NCBI GenBank assembly: GCA_028641055.1
Contig: JAPCYS010002934.1
Span: 105,533-169,532, forward strand
Length of the DNA: 64,000 nt
Direction: 5' to 3'
Origin: Alopecurus myosuroides
Lineage: Eukaryota > Streptophyta > Magnoliopsida > Poales > Poaceae
In this document: positions 46,305-56,797 of the stretch, piece by piece
Numbering within the stretch: position 1 is the stretch's first letter
How the letters are laid out: each line of letters opens with the position of its first letter
Position numbers and translations under genes: made by a program
The notes under the pieces: generated by a model
Databases searched by the model: none
The model's input: only the letters and a program-made list of their open reading frames with translations
What the model was told of the DNA's origin: nothing

Positions 46305-47724
46305 CTATGCCGCTGAGACCGCGGCAGCTTCTGGTCTAAGTGGAGGAGGCGGCATTTGCTGCTGCTCTGCCCTTCGTCGTGCTGAATTCGACTGAATGTT
46401 CCTCGTATTACCTTCCTGCCGACTGATATACAGCGTCCCGTGCATGCCGCTCCTGTTGTCTGGGTAATTTGCTTGCTGAGCCACCGCAGTGCGTAACATC
46501 TCTATAGCCCACCGGGTTTCTAATGCTTGAGGCGACTCTCCCAGTGGGATACGGTCGAGCGCTAAAGTTGCGGCGTACACGTTATCCATAGGGTTATTGA
46601 AGTGACCCGGCGGGGTATGAAATCGTGATGGTGGTGGTTGCACAGCATTGCCCCCGGCCGCCCCAGCGGGTAGCGCAGGTGACCCGACTGGCATGTTAGT
46701 CGGTTGTCCCCCAAGCGCTGCTCCTGTGTACCCAGTTCCTTGATTCACGATCGGGATCGGCTGGTCTTGAGGCGTAACAAATAACGCGGCTGGTTGTAGG
46801 GCTCCGCCTGTCGCAGGCAGTCTCGTCTGATGCCTCTGATTATATGCTCTAGTTGTTTGTGCCTCTATACGGTCATCTAACTCATCCAACTGACGTTGAC
46901 GCACGGCCATCTGTAATTTCTCAGCTTCTACATCTCTCCTCTGTTGTTCCAATGCTCGGCGGGCCACATCCAAGTCTCTGGCTCGATGAGCAGTTTCGGT
47001 GGGTGTGACGTTCCCGCACCGGCTGTTCTGTTCGTCCTAAAGCCGAACATGTTCATGTGATGAGCAGTTTCGCCTGTTTCGCTGGTGACGGACGTTTGCT
47101 CACCATCGACCCGGGCTCCAGCCGGGTTTCCATTAATCGGAGTCTGTTGTTGGACCAGCGCTTGCGCCGCACCAGCCGCGGCTACTGACACATCATCCTG
47201 ATTCAGATTTATCGTGGGGGCTGTGTAGACTGCAACTCGGCGCGCAATGCCTGGTGAAGATTCATATTCTTCTTCCTCGCAACTATCTTCCACATACCGG
47301 TCTTCGAGCAGGCGCAAGATAGATTCGGTGTCATCATCTCCAGTAACCCGGCCACGCGGGGTCCATGCCGGCTCCTCCGGTTGTTCCCTCTTCGTGGTGG
47401 GTGCTCTCTCCAATTCTGTTGTGCCTACCGACTCTTCCCCATCCGATTGAACGCAGGTGGCGGCCCCTGACACGAATAATATTCATTATTGTCAGAAATT
47501 AAACCAGATGTACGTACCATACCCACGAAGACGTTAACCCGGCCGATCGTAACGACAGATCCGGTTTCCAGCTGGTCCGACTCTGGCCCCCAGCCAAAGT
47601 CGTCGACGATCTTCTCTCCTTCGGGGTTGGTGATGATCTCGCCGGTAACGAGGTTCTTCATGCTTTCCAGAGCTTCTCCCGTAATGTAAACACCTTTGGA
47701 CGTAGGCCCCACGGTGGGCGCCAA
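46305..47724 (-). pseudogene. Pre-gag leader region of element B
   Basis: Three minus-strand frames form the leader before gag. 47724-47425 begins MAPTVGPTSKGVYITGEALE with a GRVNVFVGM motif that parallels SFNIFVGL in element C. 47473-46928 is an acidic, low-complexity stretch. 46973-46305 is an Arg/Glu/Gln coiled coil (ARRALEQQRRDVEAEKLQ) followed by a Pro/Gly-rich part with NVYAATLALDRIPLGES. Tat elements often carry such an extra leader ORF. Frames overlap by shifts, so it is degenerate. Confidence 0.6.
47704..47723 (-). other. Primer binding site of element B
   Basis: The minus strand reads TGGCGCCCACCGTGGGGCC, two bases inside the LTR. This is the form usual in Tat-lineage elements. I do not name the tRNA. 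Confidence 0.65.
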
Positions 47725-47725
47725 C

Positions 47726-48307
47726 TGTCATGGGAAAGTCACGGCAGATGTTACCGGAGGTAACTTAGATTGGGGTAAATCGACTCTGGTGTTTGGGAGA
47801 GGGTTTAGCTCAGATCGGACACAAAGTTTATCCTGGTTCAGCCTCTCCATCGGAGATGATAGCTTACTTCCAGCTAGGATTATACTAATTGTCGATCTAG
47901 AGGCTCGGACTGCAATGTCGCCGAGACTCCGATCTAGGGTTACAAATACTTGCTCTCGTATGACTAGAATAACTTGAATCCTCTGATCTCTCTAATCTAC
48001 GCCATAAGGACAAGTTTATATAACACTCGGTTTCATGGCTTTCCTTACAAGATACGGCGAAAGTCCTACTCGGAATCTACACGCAACCCTAAACTACTCT
48101 TCGTGCCCTCCAAGTCTTGGACTCCATAGTTTGCACCGCCTTTTGGGTCTTCTAGAGCCTTCCTTTCCACAAGCCGAGTTACCCATACGACCGCTGGCCC
48201 ATCAATGACACCCGACACATTATCATATTACAAGGTCTCGCATAAACTTCCTTCAGCCGGGTCTTTGTTCCTTTGAATGGGCCTGCCGGGTTATTATCCC
48301 CCCAACA
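47726..48307 (-). repeat. 5' LTR of element B (582 bp)
   Basis: The plus strand starts TGTCATGGGAAAGTC and ends CCCCCCAACA. A primer site abuts its inner end. Confidence 0.9.
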
Positions 48308-48682
48308 GATATCAATATATAGGCGAAAGGGCGATGTCGGTGCGGGCCTGAGGGGTCCACACCACATGGTGGCAAGGCCAGGGGCGGGCCACCCTATGGT
48401 GTGGCTGCCTCGGTGCTCCCCTCCGGGTCTCCTCCAGACTCCGGGTACGTGACAACAAAATAGGACCCTGGGTTTTTGTTTTGTCCAATTCCTAGAATTT
48501 TTCCTGAACATTTTTTCTTAAACCAAAAACAGCAGAAAACAGGAACTGGCGCTGTGGCATCTTGTCAATAGGTTAGTCCCAGGAAATGCATAAAAATGAT
48601 ATAAAGTGTATAGAAAACATGTAGCAATTGGCACAATATCAACATGGAACATCGGAATTTATAGATACGTTGCAGACGTATC
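48308..48682 (-). repeat. LTR remnant E (Athila-like), cut by element B
   Basis: The piece matches the half of the F1-type LTR from the TATATATAGGCGAAAGGGCG stretch to the GACGTATCA end. The other half is missing, replaced by the element B LTR at 48307. The right end is a proper LTR end. Confidence 0.75.
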
Positions 48683-48901
48683 ATCTGGCTTGAGACGAGA
48701 TATGTGTTATAATTTTTGTGCTTTAATAGCTTTCCGTCTTGCTGCTAACCGCGAGAAATGAAGAATTTGTGGAGGTCTCATTGCCTCTTGTTCATTAGCT
48801 TGGCATGGTGTGGTACCACACCGTTTATACATCCAGTTTCCCATAGAGAGGCTTGATCTTAATTCCATGATAAAACACAATTTTTTTCTACTTGGGATGA
48901 C

Positions 48902-49258
48902 TTGAATAACTTATCTCATGAAATAACCTATTTCAAGAAATCAGGGTGGGGAGTAGCTAAGTCTGATCGATTAGTCAATTTGCCCGCGCCTCATTTGTTT
49001 AACCTTGATGTTAGCGAAGGATGGTCATTCCCGGGGAATGAATTTGATGCATACATAGAGAAGCACTGCCAGCATGCAGAGGATGCTGGAGAGGGGGTCC
49101 AAGATAATTTCATCCAACCCTCCGACACTGCGGGGTTTCCGTACCAGCACCCTGGTTATGATTATGGGCCTTCTTCTTCTTCTTCTTCATGGGAGCCTGA
49201 TTATGATCATGCTAGGGACGACCCACCAACTTGGAGTTTCTACCCGCGCCGGGATTGA
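48902..49258 (+). CDS. Element-internal ORF of unknown function (D)
   Basis: This frame of 118 codons is open further upstream (WDDLNNLSHEITYFKKSGW), so the ATG at 48902 may be internal. It has an acidic body, a run of six Ser, and a strongly aromatic/acidic tail (SWEPDYDHARDDPP, then TWSFYPRRD). It lies about 2 kb before the 3' LTR, with untranslated sequence between. I do not recognise a domain. It may be the tail of a longer element protein. Confidence 0.4.
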   Translation: MNNLSHEITYFKKSGWGVAKSDRLVNLPAPHLFNLDVSEGWSFPGNEFDAYIEKHCQHAEDAGEGVQDNFIQPSDTAGFPYQHPGYDYGPSSSSSSWEPDYDHARDDPPTWSFYPRRD

Positions 49259-51234
49259 TCTCCACTTAGGCCAAAATCCTAAGCTTGGGGGGATGTATAC
49301 CGACACTACACTCATTTACATATCATAATTCTGTCGGTTCTTTGTATATCCATGTTCCTGTTTCTTTCTTTTTCATTGTTTTTCTTGTTTAGTTTCTGCT
49401 TTCCAAAAGACAAAAAGACCAAAAATATTTCTGTTGTTTCTCTTTATTTGTTTCTTTGGTTTCTATTATTAGTTTTCTTTACTTTCTAGTTTCAGTTTGT
49501 TATTCGAAAATCCAAAATGATTTTGCTTTGTTTGCTTGCTTCCTTCTGTTCTTGTGTTAAATTTCAAAACCCCAAAATATTTGTTGTTGTTCTTCGGTTT
49601 TGTAAAGTTTGCTGCAGAGTTAAATAGTCTTTTATGACTTCATTGGAGCTTGGCTATCATTTCATATCATTCAAGCCACACAAGTGACAAGAAATAATGA
49701 CGATTTATGAAAATTCAAGTTGTGGTGAGAGGTTGTTATGAACTTTATTTGTTTTCATTTTTGTACATATACTCATCCATGGACATGCTTAGTTTGTTTG
49801 TGTAAGATGTATGCTATTTAATGGATGCTTAGTAGTTCGTGCTCTCTTATGATCAATTCCATCTTACCAATAGTAGATAGCATGTCGCCTAAATGTTTGC
49901 TTGCATTGTTCTATTCATATGATATTGTGGTATCCTCCTCTGAATGTTTCACTTGAATTGACTTGGCACATGCTCACGCATGCATAATACTGAAAACAAA
50001 AAGTCAATTAAGACTTGATGATTTATTTTGCCTCAGAGTTCTTGTATCACTTTTATGCCCCCGTTAATTTTGTCCTATCGCAAGTATGATTATGACGGTT
50101 ACTGCTCTCTTGATTGTCACTTCCCAATCTATTGCTAGCCTTCACTTGTACTGAGCGGGAATGCTGCTCGTGCATCCAACTCCCCAAAACCAAGTTATTC
50201 CAAAGATTCCACTATAAATTCATATTCATGGTATTTCAAGCCATTCCAAGTAAATTTTCATGTGCTACCTTTAAAAAATTTCAAAATACTTCTCATTTTC
50301 TGACACTATTTTAGCTCATGAGGAAGTAGAAGTTGGGTTTGTTATGTTCCATATTAATTAAGTACCCCGACTTTCATGCTTCATCTTCTTGTCACTAATT
50401 TTGCAAAGAGTTGGTTAGACCATTATAACATAAAAAATTTAAACAAATAAATAGGCACTCCTCCATGGTATGTGATTGTTGGCAGGCACCCGATGATTCA
50501 GTTAGCCATGGTTGGTGAAAGCAAAGGTTGGGAGGAGTATCATACTATATAAAAGTGCATGCTATAAATGCCTAACATAAATAATCCGGAACCGCTCTCA
50601 ACTTGTTTAGTATGGAAGATAACAAGAACTCTATTACCATTCGTTGGCATGAACAATCACCTCCCAAAATCATTTTACTTCTGTTTTTAATAAAATAAAA
50701 AGCTCTAGCACATGTTAATCCCTGCTTCCCTCTTCGAAGGGTCGATCTTTTACTTTATTGTTGAGTCACCATCTCTTCTTTGAGCATTTTCTCGAGAGCA
50801 TATCTGTTATTCTTAGTGTAATGTGCTTCTCCCAGAACACGGTTGATTGTGGCATAACTCTGATGTTTTTATCTCTGATACATCTACTTCTAGTCTTCAC
50901 TTGAACTTTAGAGGTGTCCTGGCATTTATGTTTTGCTCCACAATTAAGGGCAAGCGAGATATCACTTTATCATATCTTATTATGAACATTGCAATCTCGC
51001 AAATAGATATACTACATGTTGCTTATTATTAGTGTGTTGGCATCTCTTCATGGTTTGCATAACTATTAGGTGGCTTTATTTGCATACTTCTTATTATGAG
51101 TTGCCTAAGTACTTGATCATATAGTGAGAATATATACATCATATGAAGCAAATGTGTTCGTAAAATTATTTTATCGCACTAAGTTGTTAACTGAATTGCT
51201 TGATGACAAGCAATAATCTAAGCTTGGGGGGAGT
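49259..51234 (+). other. Element D untranslated 3' internal region
   Basis: AT-rich, no gene. It holds AAGCTTGGGGGGATG at 49283-49297, a tract-like motif well upstream of the true polypurine tract at 51220-51234, and the block shared with G and F1. Confidence 0.6.
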
Positions 51235-52626
51235 TGATACGTCCAAAACGTATCTAATTTTCCAAACGCTTTTCCTGTTGTTTTCCTCTAAACTTGTGGG
51301 TTTTGGATATAACTAACAGGACTAACGCTGTTTTTAGCAGAATTGACCTGGTGTCTTGTTTTTGTGCAAAAATTCAACTTTCAGGAAAATGCCCGGAAAA
51401 AATTGCAAAGTCCCTATTTTACCCGATGACTCACGGAGCCAAAAGACGAGACAGAGAGGGGCTATGAGGGGCCCACACCATGTGGCGGCGCCCCCCTTAG
51501 GCCACGTCGTGGTGTGGTGTGGCCTCCTCGGCCACCCCCTCGTGCTCCCCTTTCGACTACTCAAGCCCTTTAACCTAAAAACATCGGGGGGTTCGTCATA
51601 TTCCAGAGAAACACACCCGAGCGCGGCCGCCTCCTTGAAACTCAATTCGGGGATCAAAAGTTCCTGTTTTGGCACCCTGTCGGGACGGGGATTCGGAGGA
51701 GATCATCTCCATCGTCATCGCCACCACCTCTCCTTCAACCATCCATGATTCCCCATCCATGTATGAGTAATCCCCGCTGTAGACTGAGAGAGATCGTAGG
51801 GATTGGATGAGATCGTTCATGTAATAATTGCCAGATTGTTAGGACATGATGCCTAGTATCTGTTCTTAGTGCTATCTATCGTTGTTGCAAATTGTTATAC
51901 TTAATGCTTGTCACTTGGGCTCGAGTGCCATGATTTCAGATCTAAACATGTTATTGATTCATGAGGATAATTATTGTTTTTTATCTTACCTGCAAGCTGT
52001 ATACACATATCGTTGTCCGGAACTCGAGGGCCCAAAGTGACAACAATTGGGATAGACAGAGAGGATGTCTGTGATGTGAGGATCACGTGTGTTCACAGAG
52101 TGCTTATGCTTTGCTCCAGTGCTTTATTAAAAGGATCACCTTAATTACCAATAGTTTCCCTTGAGGCCCCGCTGCAAACGGACTGGTAGGACAAAAGATG
52201 TTGTGCAAGTTTCTCATTGCGAGCACGTACGACTAAATACGGAACATGTGCCTTTGGTCACTTAGTACTTGGATGCTTTATCATTATTTATCTGAAATTG
52301 TCCATGTTTTGATTATTATATAAAATCTTATCCATGCAACGCCCGTTCATCCATCCCTATGCCTACAGTATTTTAATCCTGTTGTGTACTACAATTACTG
52401 TTGCTGTCTTTATTTCATTCCTGCTATTATTTCACTACTGCTACTGCTATAAAACATTTGCTACTGATAAACTGTTGCGAGCAAGTCTATTTCCAGGTGC
52501 AACTAAACTGATAATTCATCTGTTAAGTCTTATAAATATTCTTTGACTCCCTTTGTGTCGAATCAATAAATTTGAGTTTTACTTCCCTCGAAGACTGTTG
52601 CGATCCACTATACTTTTGGGTCATCA
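51235..52626 (+). repeat. 3' LTR of element D (1392 bp)
   Basis: It starts TGATACGTCCAAAACG and ends ACTTTTGGGTCATCA. The end matches the end of the element H LTR (TATACTTGTGGGTCA on the minus strand), so H and D belong to close families. Confidence 0.85.
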
Positions 52627-53110
52627 ACAACCCATTGGTGCTCTTAGGGCGTTTGTATGTGTCCCGGAAGTGCTGGGTGAATACCCACGCCATATCCTCC
52701 CAAGTGTTTATGGACTTTGGCGGAAAGCTTTCAATCCATGTTCTTGCTCCTTGGATTATCATCAAGGGCAAGAAACGCACTGCTTCCAAATTTGACCCTC
52801 CATTGATTTTCATAGCCATGTGATAATCTGGCAGCCAAGTGTCTGGGCTGGTGGATCCGTCATAGCGCTCGTGCGTTGCTCTGACTTTGGCGAGTCCTAC
52901 TTGGAGCTCCAGATGTCGGATATTATCTACGAAACACTTTGGCCCTAGATAGTTTGCATCTATCTCCGCTTTGATTGCACCCAGCGTTGACCGAGCGTCG
53001 GAATGCAAGGATATGGAGTGGTGTGAGCCGCTATTCCTCCAGTGCTCGTGTCGGGGTTTGGTGTTCGCCTTTCCAGCAGGGATGTTCTGCGATCTGGGGG
53101 TGTTCCGCAT
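52627..53110 (-). pseudogene. gag of element C (truncated)
   Basis: The minus-strand frame contains GPKCFVDNIRHLELQ, RYDGSTSPDTWLPDY, FLPLMIIQGARTWIESFPPK and FTQHFRDTYKRP, the conserved capsid part of Tat-type gag. The sequence is intact up to the point where element D's LTR interrupts it. Confidence 0.75.
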
Positions 53111-53324
53111 CTCTGCCTTTCCTCATTGTCGCGTTGCAGGGATCATGAATGTTGTCGTCTGTGACGACTGGCTGATCTTCCGCGTCCTCCATTGGGATTT
53201 GCCGAAGCTGGCGCATCGTCCCTATTTCTGGCAGCGCGGGATTGATGAGCGATTTCCTCCTTATGAGGGGTTGGGTCTCTCTTCCCGCTTTCTCCTCATG
53301 CTTTCCATGGGTGGACCCCGTTTT

Positions 53325-54778
53325 TCACACTTCATCATCCTTTTGTACCTTAGCCTTTTCTTTTGGGGCTTTGGTAGCACTAGGAGCGACAGTTGTTATC
53401 TGGGTTATGCACAGCTGGGAATCCTCGAACATCTTTCCGGAGCGTATTTTGTCATTTTGTTGTTGAATTATTGTCTGGTGTAGCAGCACGTTCCCATAGT
53501 TTATCTTGTCATCCGACGTGTAGCGGTCGTAATTTAAGATCTCGTATGCTACTGCCACGTTTACCGCTGGGGTTCCGAACATGGGTTACCCTTTCCTGTT
53601 TTTGCGGGTTGCTTCTTCAGTCCAGTCGGTAGTCAACACCCGACGACGTGCTGGGTTTTCTGCATTCGGCTTTGCTTTGCCGATTTTTACCTTGAGAGTG
53701 GATCGTGTGACCCGTCTCTCTTATTCTTCCACGGACGCATGTGCCTCCTCAATGGCTTCCTGTGCGCTCTTCAACTCCCTGCGCTTGTTTTCCTGATAGT
53801 CAATGTGTTTCATCAACAACTGGCGTCTGGCTTCCAGGAACTTCGGGGGCTCGGACGGGTCCACCGGGGTTCTGAGTAACGCATACTCATCTAGATCATC
53901 TAGGGTTTCCAAAGGCAGTGATGGTTTTTTCTTCCCACCATCCTCCTTCATCCCGCTAGGTCCACCTTCTTCAATCATCATGTCTTGTAGATCCAACCTT
54001 CTAGGTTTTGCTGACGGCTTTCTTTTTGGCGGATCTGACTTCTTGGGTGGCGGAGGTGGCGATTTGGACTTTGCCTTTTGGAACTGCGTCTCCAAAGAGG
54101 CGGATCTTGTTGTTGGACGTCCGGCAATGCGGCTGCTGCTTTCTTGAGGGATTGCCCCCCCTTGGAGGGTGTTTGCTCATCCTCTTCCGTTGGCTTAGCC
54201 GGCACCGTCATGTAGACGTTATTTGAGCATCCAGTAGCTTTCCGGACTTTTTCAGCAAAGCCGGTGCCATCGTCACCGGAATCGCTTCCGGCTTCCGAGT
54301 CACCCTTGTCGTCAATGGCGACAAGTATTGACTTAGGTCCAGAGCCTTCTTTCGAGGGTTTTGCGTGCACCATGCTAACGAACATAGATCTATTTGTTGG
54401 AACTTGTACATAAGGTTTAGCTATAGATCTACATGGGCGATGTGCGATTTCATTCCCTTTGCTGATTGGGTGGTGGGTTGGAGGAAAGTTTTTTCTCCCT
54501 CCACGGAATCCCATCGCCTCCGCCGTTAGCCCGACGAAGATATTGAAGGAGCCAACTGGGAGTATATAGGAGCAGACAAGGTGGTTGTGCGCCAGCGTTA
54601 CCGTGTTGTCATTGAAGAGGTAGCCTCCATACGGTCCTGGGACGATGGTTCCTATGACGATCGTGTCGCCGATGCCACCCAGGAGCCCTGCCCGGAAGGT
54701 CACCCCAGATGTCGCTGGCCTCACGGTGGGCACCAAATGATGAGTTCCCGGAGTAGGTTTCCCAGATGGAGTAGCCAT
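53325..54778 (-). pseudogene. Pre-gag leader ORFs of element C
   Basis: The frame 54778-53978 begins MATPSGKPTPGTHHLV, overlapping the LTR edge. It contains GSFNIFVGLTAEAMGF, matching in role the NVFVGM stretch of element B, then a Gly/Ser/Asp-rich region. The frame 54095-53721 is a Lys/Pro-rich segment and a coiled coil (FLEARRQLLMKHIDYQENKR). The frame 53582-53325 continues in a third phase. Breaks between frames show decay. Function is unknown beyond being a Tat leader. Confidence 0.55.
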
Positions 54779-55180
54779 ATCCGCAAGGAAGGAAGTGGGG
54801 GAGTGCTTTCGGACAAGGACACGGCGGTTTACCCAGGTTCAGGTTAGTCGAATGGCTCCCTACTTATTGTAAGATCAACGATGGCGGCGGATTGCCGGAC
54901 ACAGGTTACAAGTACCTAGGCTAGATCGAGTCTGCCTTAGGGTTTTTCCCGTCCGACTTTATATAAAGATCCGGATCGGGTCTTACAGGGAATATCATTC
55001 GTTCACATAGCTAAACCTACAATATACGGTCATCCGGGTGCTGAGACCCGGATGGGCATGTGGCTGCTATTCTGGATGTAGTCATGCGCTTCGTTCCACT
55101 TGGGCCTTCAGCTTTGGGCCCGCCCTTCTGTTCCAACCTTCTGGATGTCGGGAGATACCCCATTATGGATATCCCCGACA
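54738..55180 (-). repeat. 5' LTR of element C
   Basis: The plus strand starts TGATGAGTTCCCGGAG and ends GATATCCCCGACA. Its inner end abuts a primer-site-like TGGTGCCCACCGTGAGGCC (minus strand, 54735-54717). The outer end is set by analogy with the B LTR end and is less certain. Confidence 0.6.
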
Positions 55181-56178
55181 ATGGACCAATGGGAATGAAG
55201 AGATCTATCGATGCGGTCAATTCCACTCGTGTTGAGCTTATCAAAATACTCCTTCTTCTTAACCCAATAGGTATCTCAAGTTTGGTTCGACGCCGAAATA
55301 GCGGTGCTCACATAGGAACCCAATAGCCCTCTAGATATGCTATGCGGGGGCACTGGTTAGCACGCTAAAACAATAAAATGATGTGTAGTGTCTAAGTTCT
55401 ACGAGCCACATGTTTTGGCCGAGCCGTTCTTAAACACGACCGGTTTGTACGTGTTTTATTCCAACTAGGTTTGTGTCTCGGGGTTGGCCTCCTATATATA
55501 ATTAGAGGGTCTAATTAGACCTTCTAATTAGATCGTCTCTAATTTAATTAGAGCTTCTTCTAATCGGAGTTTTGAGGTGTCCTCTCCCAATTAGATCTAA
55601 ATTCTAATTACTCTCTCTCTCTCCCCCTCTCCATCTCTCTCATGTGTTGAGAACCCCACCTTCATATACACCTGTGGCCTCTAGTCCTGTACGGAGAAGC
55701 GCTGCAGACCAGGTCCCGGCGTGTGTGTGCATACTCTTAGAGGGGTAACACGTGAGACCCTCACTCTGCTGGATCAAGGTGCTGAATATGGAGAGTTGGC
55801 ATCATCCTCACCCACATGCTTCTGTGTGAGGATCTCCTAGAGGCTTCATCGACATCGTCACCAACACCTCTTCCGCTTCTACGGTGATTGGTACATGATC
55901 ATGAGAACTAGATCTTGGAATTGTTATTCACTTTTATCTTCATAGATGGATATTGGCGTTTGCGTAGGTTGCATGGCGAAAAAAAAAATCCCGTACACGC
56001 AACCCAGTAAACTGGGGATATTAATGGTGTTTATATTCCACACATGTATTAGGGTTTTCCTCCGAATACAGACTATCCGGGACTAATACAATTATAGCAC
56101 AGAATCGTAAACTCAATCATGAAGCATAAATATTAATACTAACACTTCTATTATTTCCTCTAGGGCATATTTCCATCA
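55181..56178 (-). repeat. LTR-like remnant, possibly Copia
   Basis: The minus strand from 56178 begins TGATGGAAATATGCCCTAGAGG, resembling the TGTTGGAAATATGCCCTAGAGG start of a common Triticeae Copia LTR. It later has AATACATGTGTGGAATATA. The other end is unclear, perhaps near 55337 (TGCTATGCGGGGG). No target duplication was found. Positions 55181-55330 are unassigned. The tract near 55500-55620 has repeated TCTAATTAGA-like and CTCTCTCTCT sequence. Confidence 0.45.
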
Positions 56179-56335
56179 CCCGACGCTTGATGAGGATGTC
56201 GGTTCGTCTCCTTGGTAGAGTCGGCATCTTGTAGCCGGCCACGGACTCCAGTCAGTCTAGGAAGTCCTCCTTGATCTTTTCTTGGGATTTATGATCTTCT
56301 GTAATCTTCACAATTGAGTTGGTCCATGAATCATC

Positions 56336-56797
56336 TTGTTGGGCCTACTTGGGAATTATATTCCATCGCTAGTTTGTGCTAACTTGTACCTTCCGATGTG
56401 TGGAATTCACCAAAGTGTTTGTAAACGTGCGAGGATCACCTCAAGACCCCGTTTAGTAGAAGAGCCCTCACTTGGTTTTGAGAGATCGTTGGAGAACAAG
56501 GCTATATCTGTGAGGGATAGTGTGGGCTTGGTTTGCCATGACCTCTCAAATGGAGAACAGAATACCCCAAGACATGGACTTTGGGATATATCATCATGTC
56601 TCCATCTCCTTCCATTTTAGTTATTTTGTTCCTTTACTCTACTTATTGTTATTATGTATTGCATCATATATGATTGCTCATCTGGGTGTATTTTCGAGTC
56701 ACGTCCTTTGTCCATGTTTATCTCTAAAATAAATTAATTTTATTAAATTCTGTGCTCGCCTGTTCACCTCTGCCACCAGATGCCATGTTTGATCCTT
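56336..56797 (+). repeat. Possible solo or truncated LTR with a Met-tRNA type primer site
   Basis: A segment starting near TGTTGGGCCTACTTGG ends near 56797. It is followed by TTGGTATTAGAGTC (56799-56812), close to the TGGTATCAGAG primer site used by Copia elements. No second LTR and no coding sequence follow. Confidence 0.35.

Larger units (their letters stand above)
33727..48307 (-). mobile_element. Tat-lineage Gypsy element B with two LTRs
   Basis: On the minus strand this runs 5' LTR (48307-47726), primer site, pre-gag and gag (47724-45090), protease and reverse transcriptase (44925-43640), dual RNase H and integrase (43633-41081), spacer, antisense gene (plus strand, 34673-39884), polypurine tract, and 3' LTR (34322-33727). 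The element is 14.6 kb. A CACTA element (36904-38455) sits in the antisense gene. Stops and shifts occur in gag, RT and integrase. The flanking five bases differ (CGTGG left, GATAT right), so the two ends do not come from one simple insertion. Confidence 0.85.
48683..52626 (+). mobile_element. Athila-like element D, 3' part
   Basis: A plus-strand internal region ends in polypurine tract AAGCTTGGGGGGAGT, followed by a 3' LTR (51235-52626). Its left part is lost where LTR remnant E begins (48682/48683). An internal block near 50450-50660 matches elements G and F1. On the right it inserted into the gag of element C. Confidence 0.8.
52627..55180 (-). mobile_element. Tat-like Gypsy element C, 5' part
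   Basis: The minus strand gives LTR (55180-54738), primer site, pre-gag ORFs and the start of gag, which is cut at 52626 by the LTR of element D. The rest of C is not in the window. It resembles B in layout but is clearly a different family (LTR 443 bp, different sequence). Confidence 0.7.

Noticed and set aside
55500..55600. MITE based on repeated TCTAATTAGA-like motifs
   Set aside because: No paired terminal repeats or target duplication could be found.
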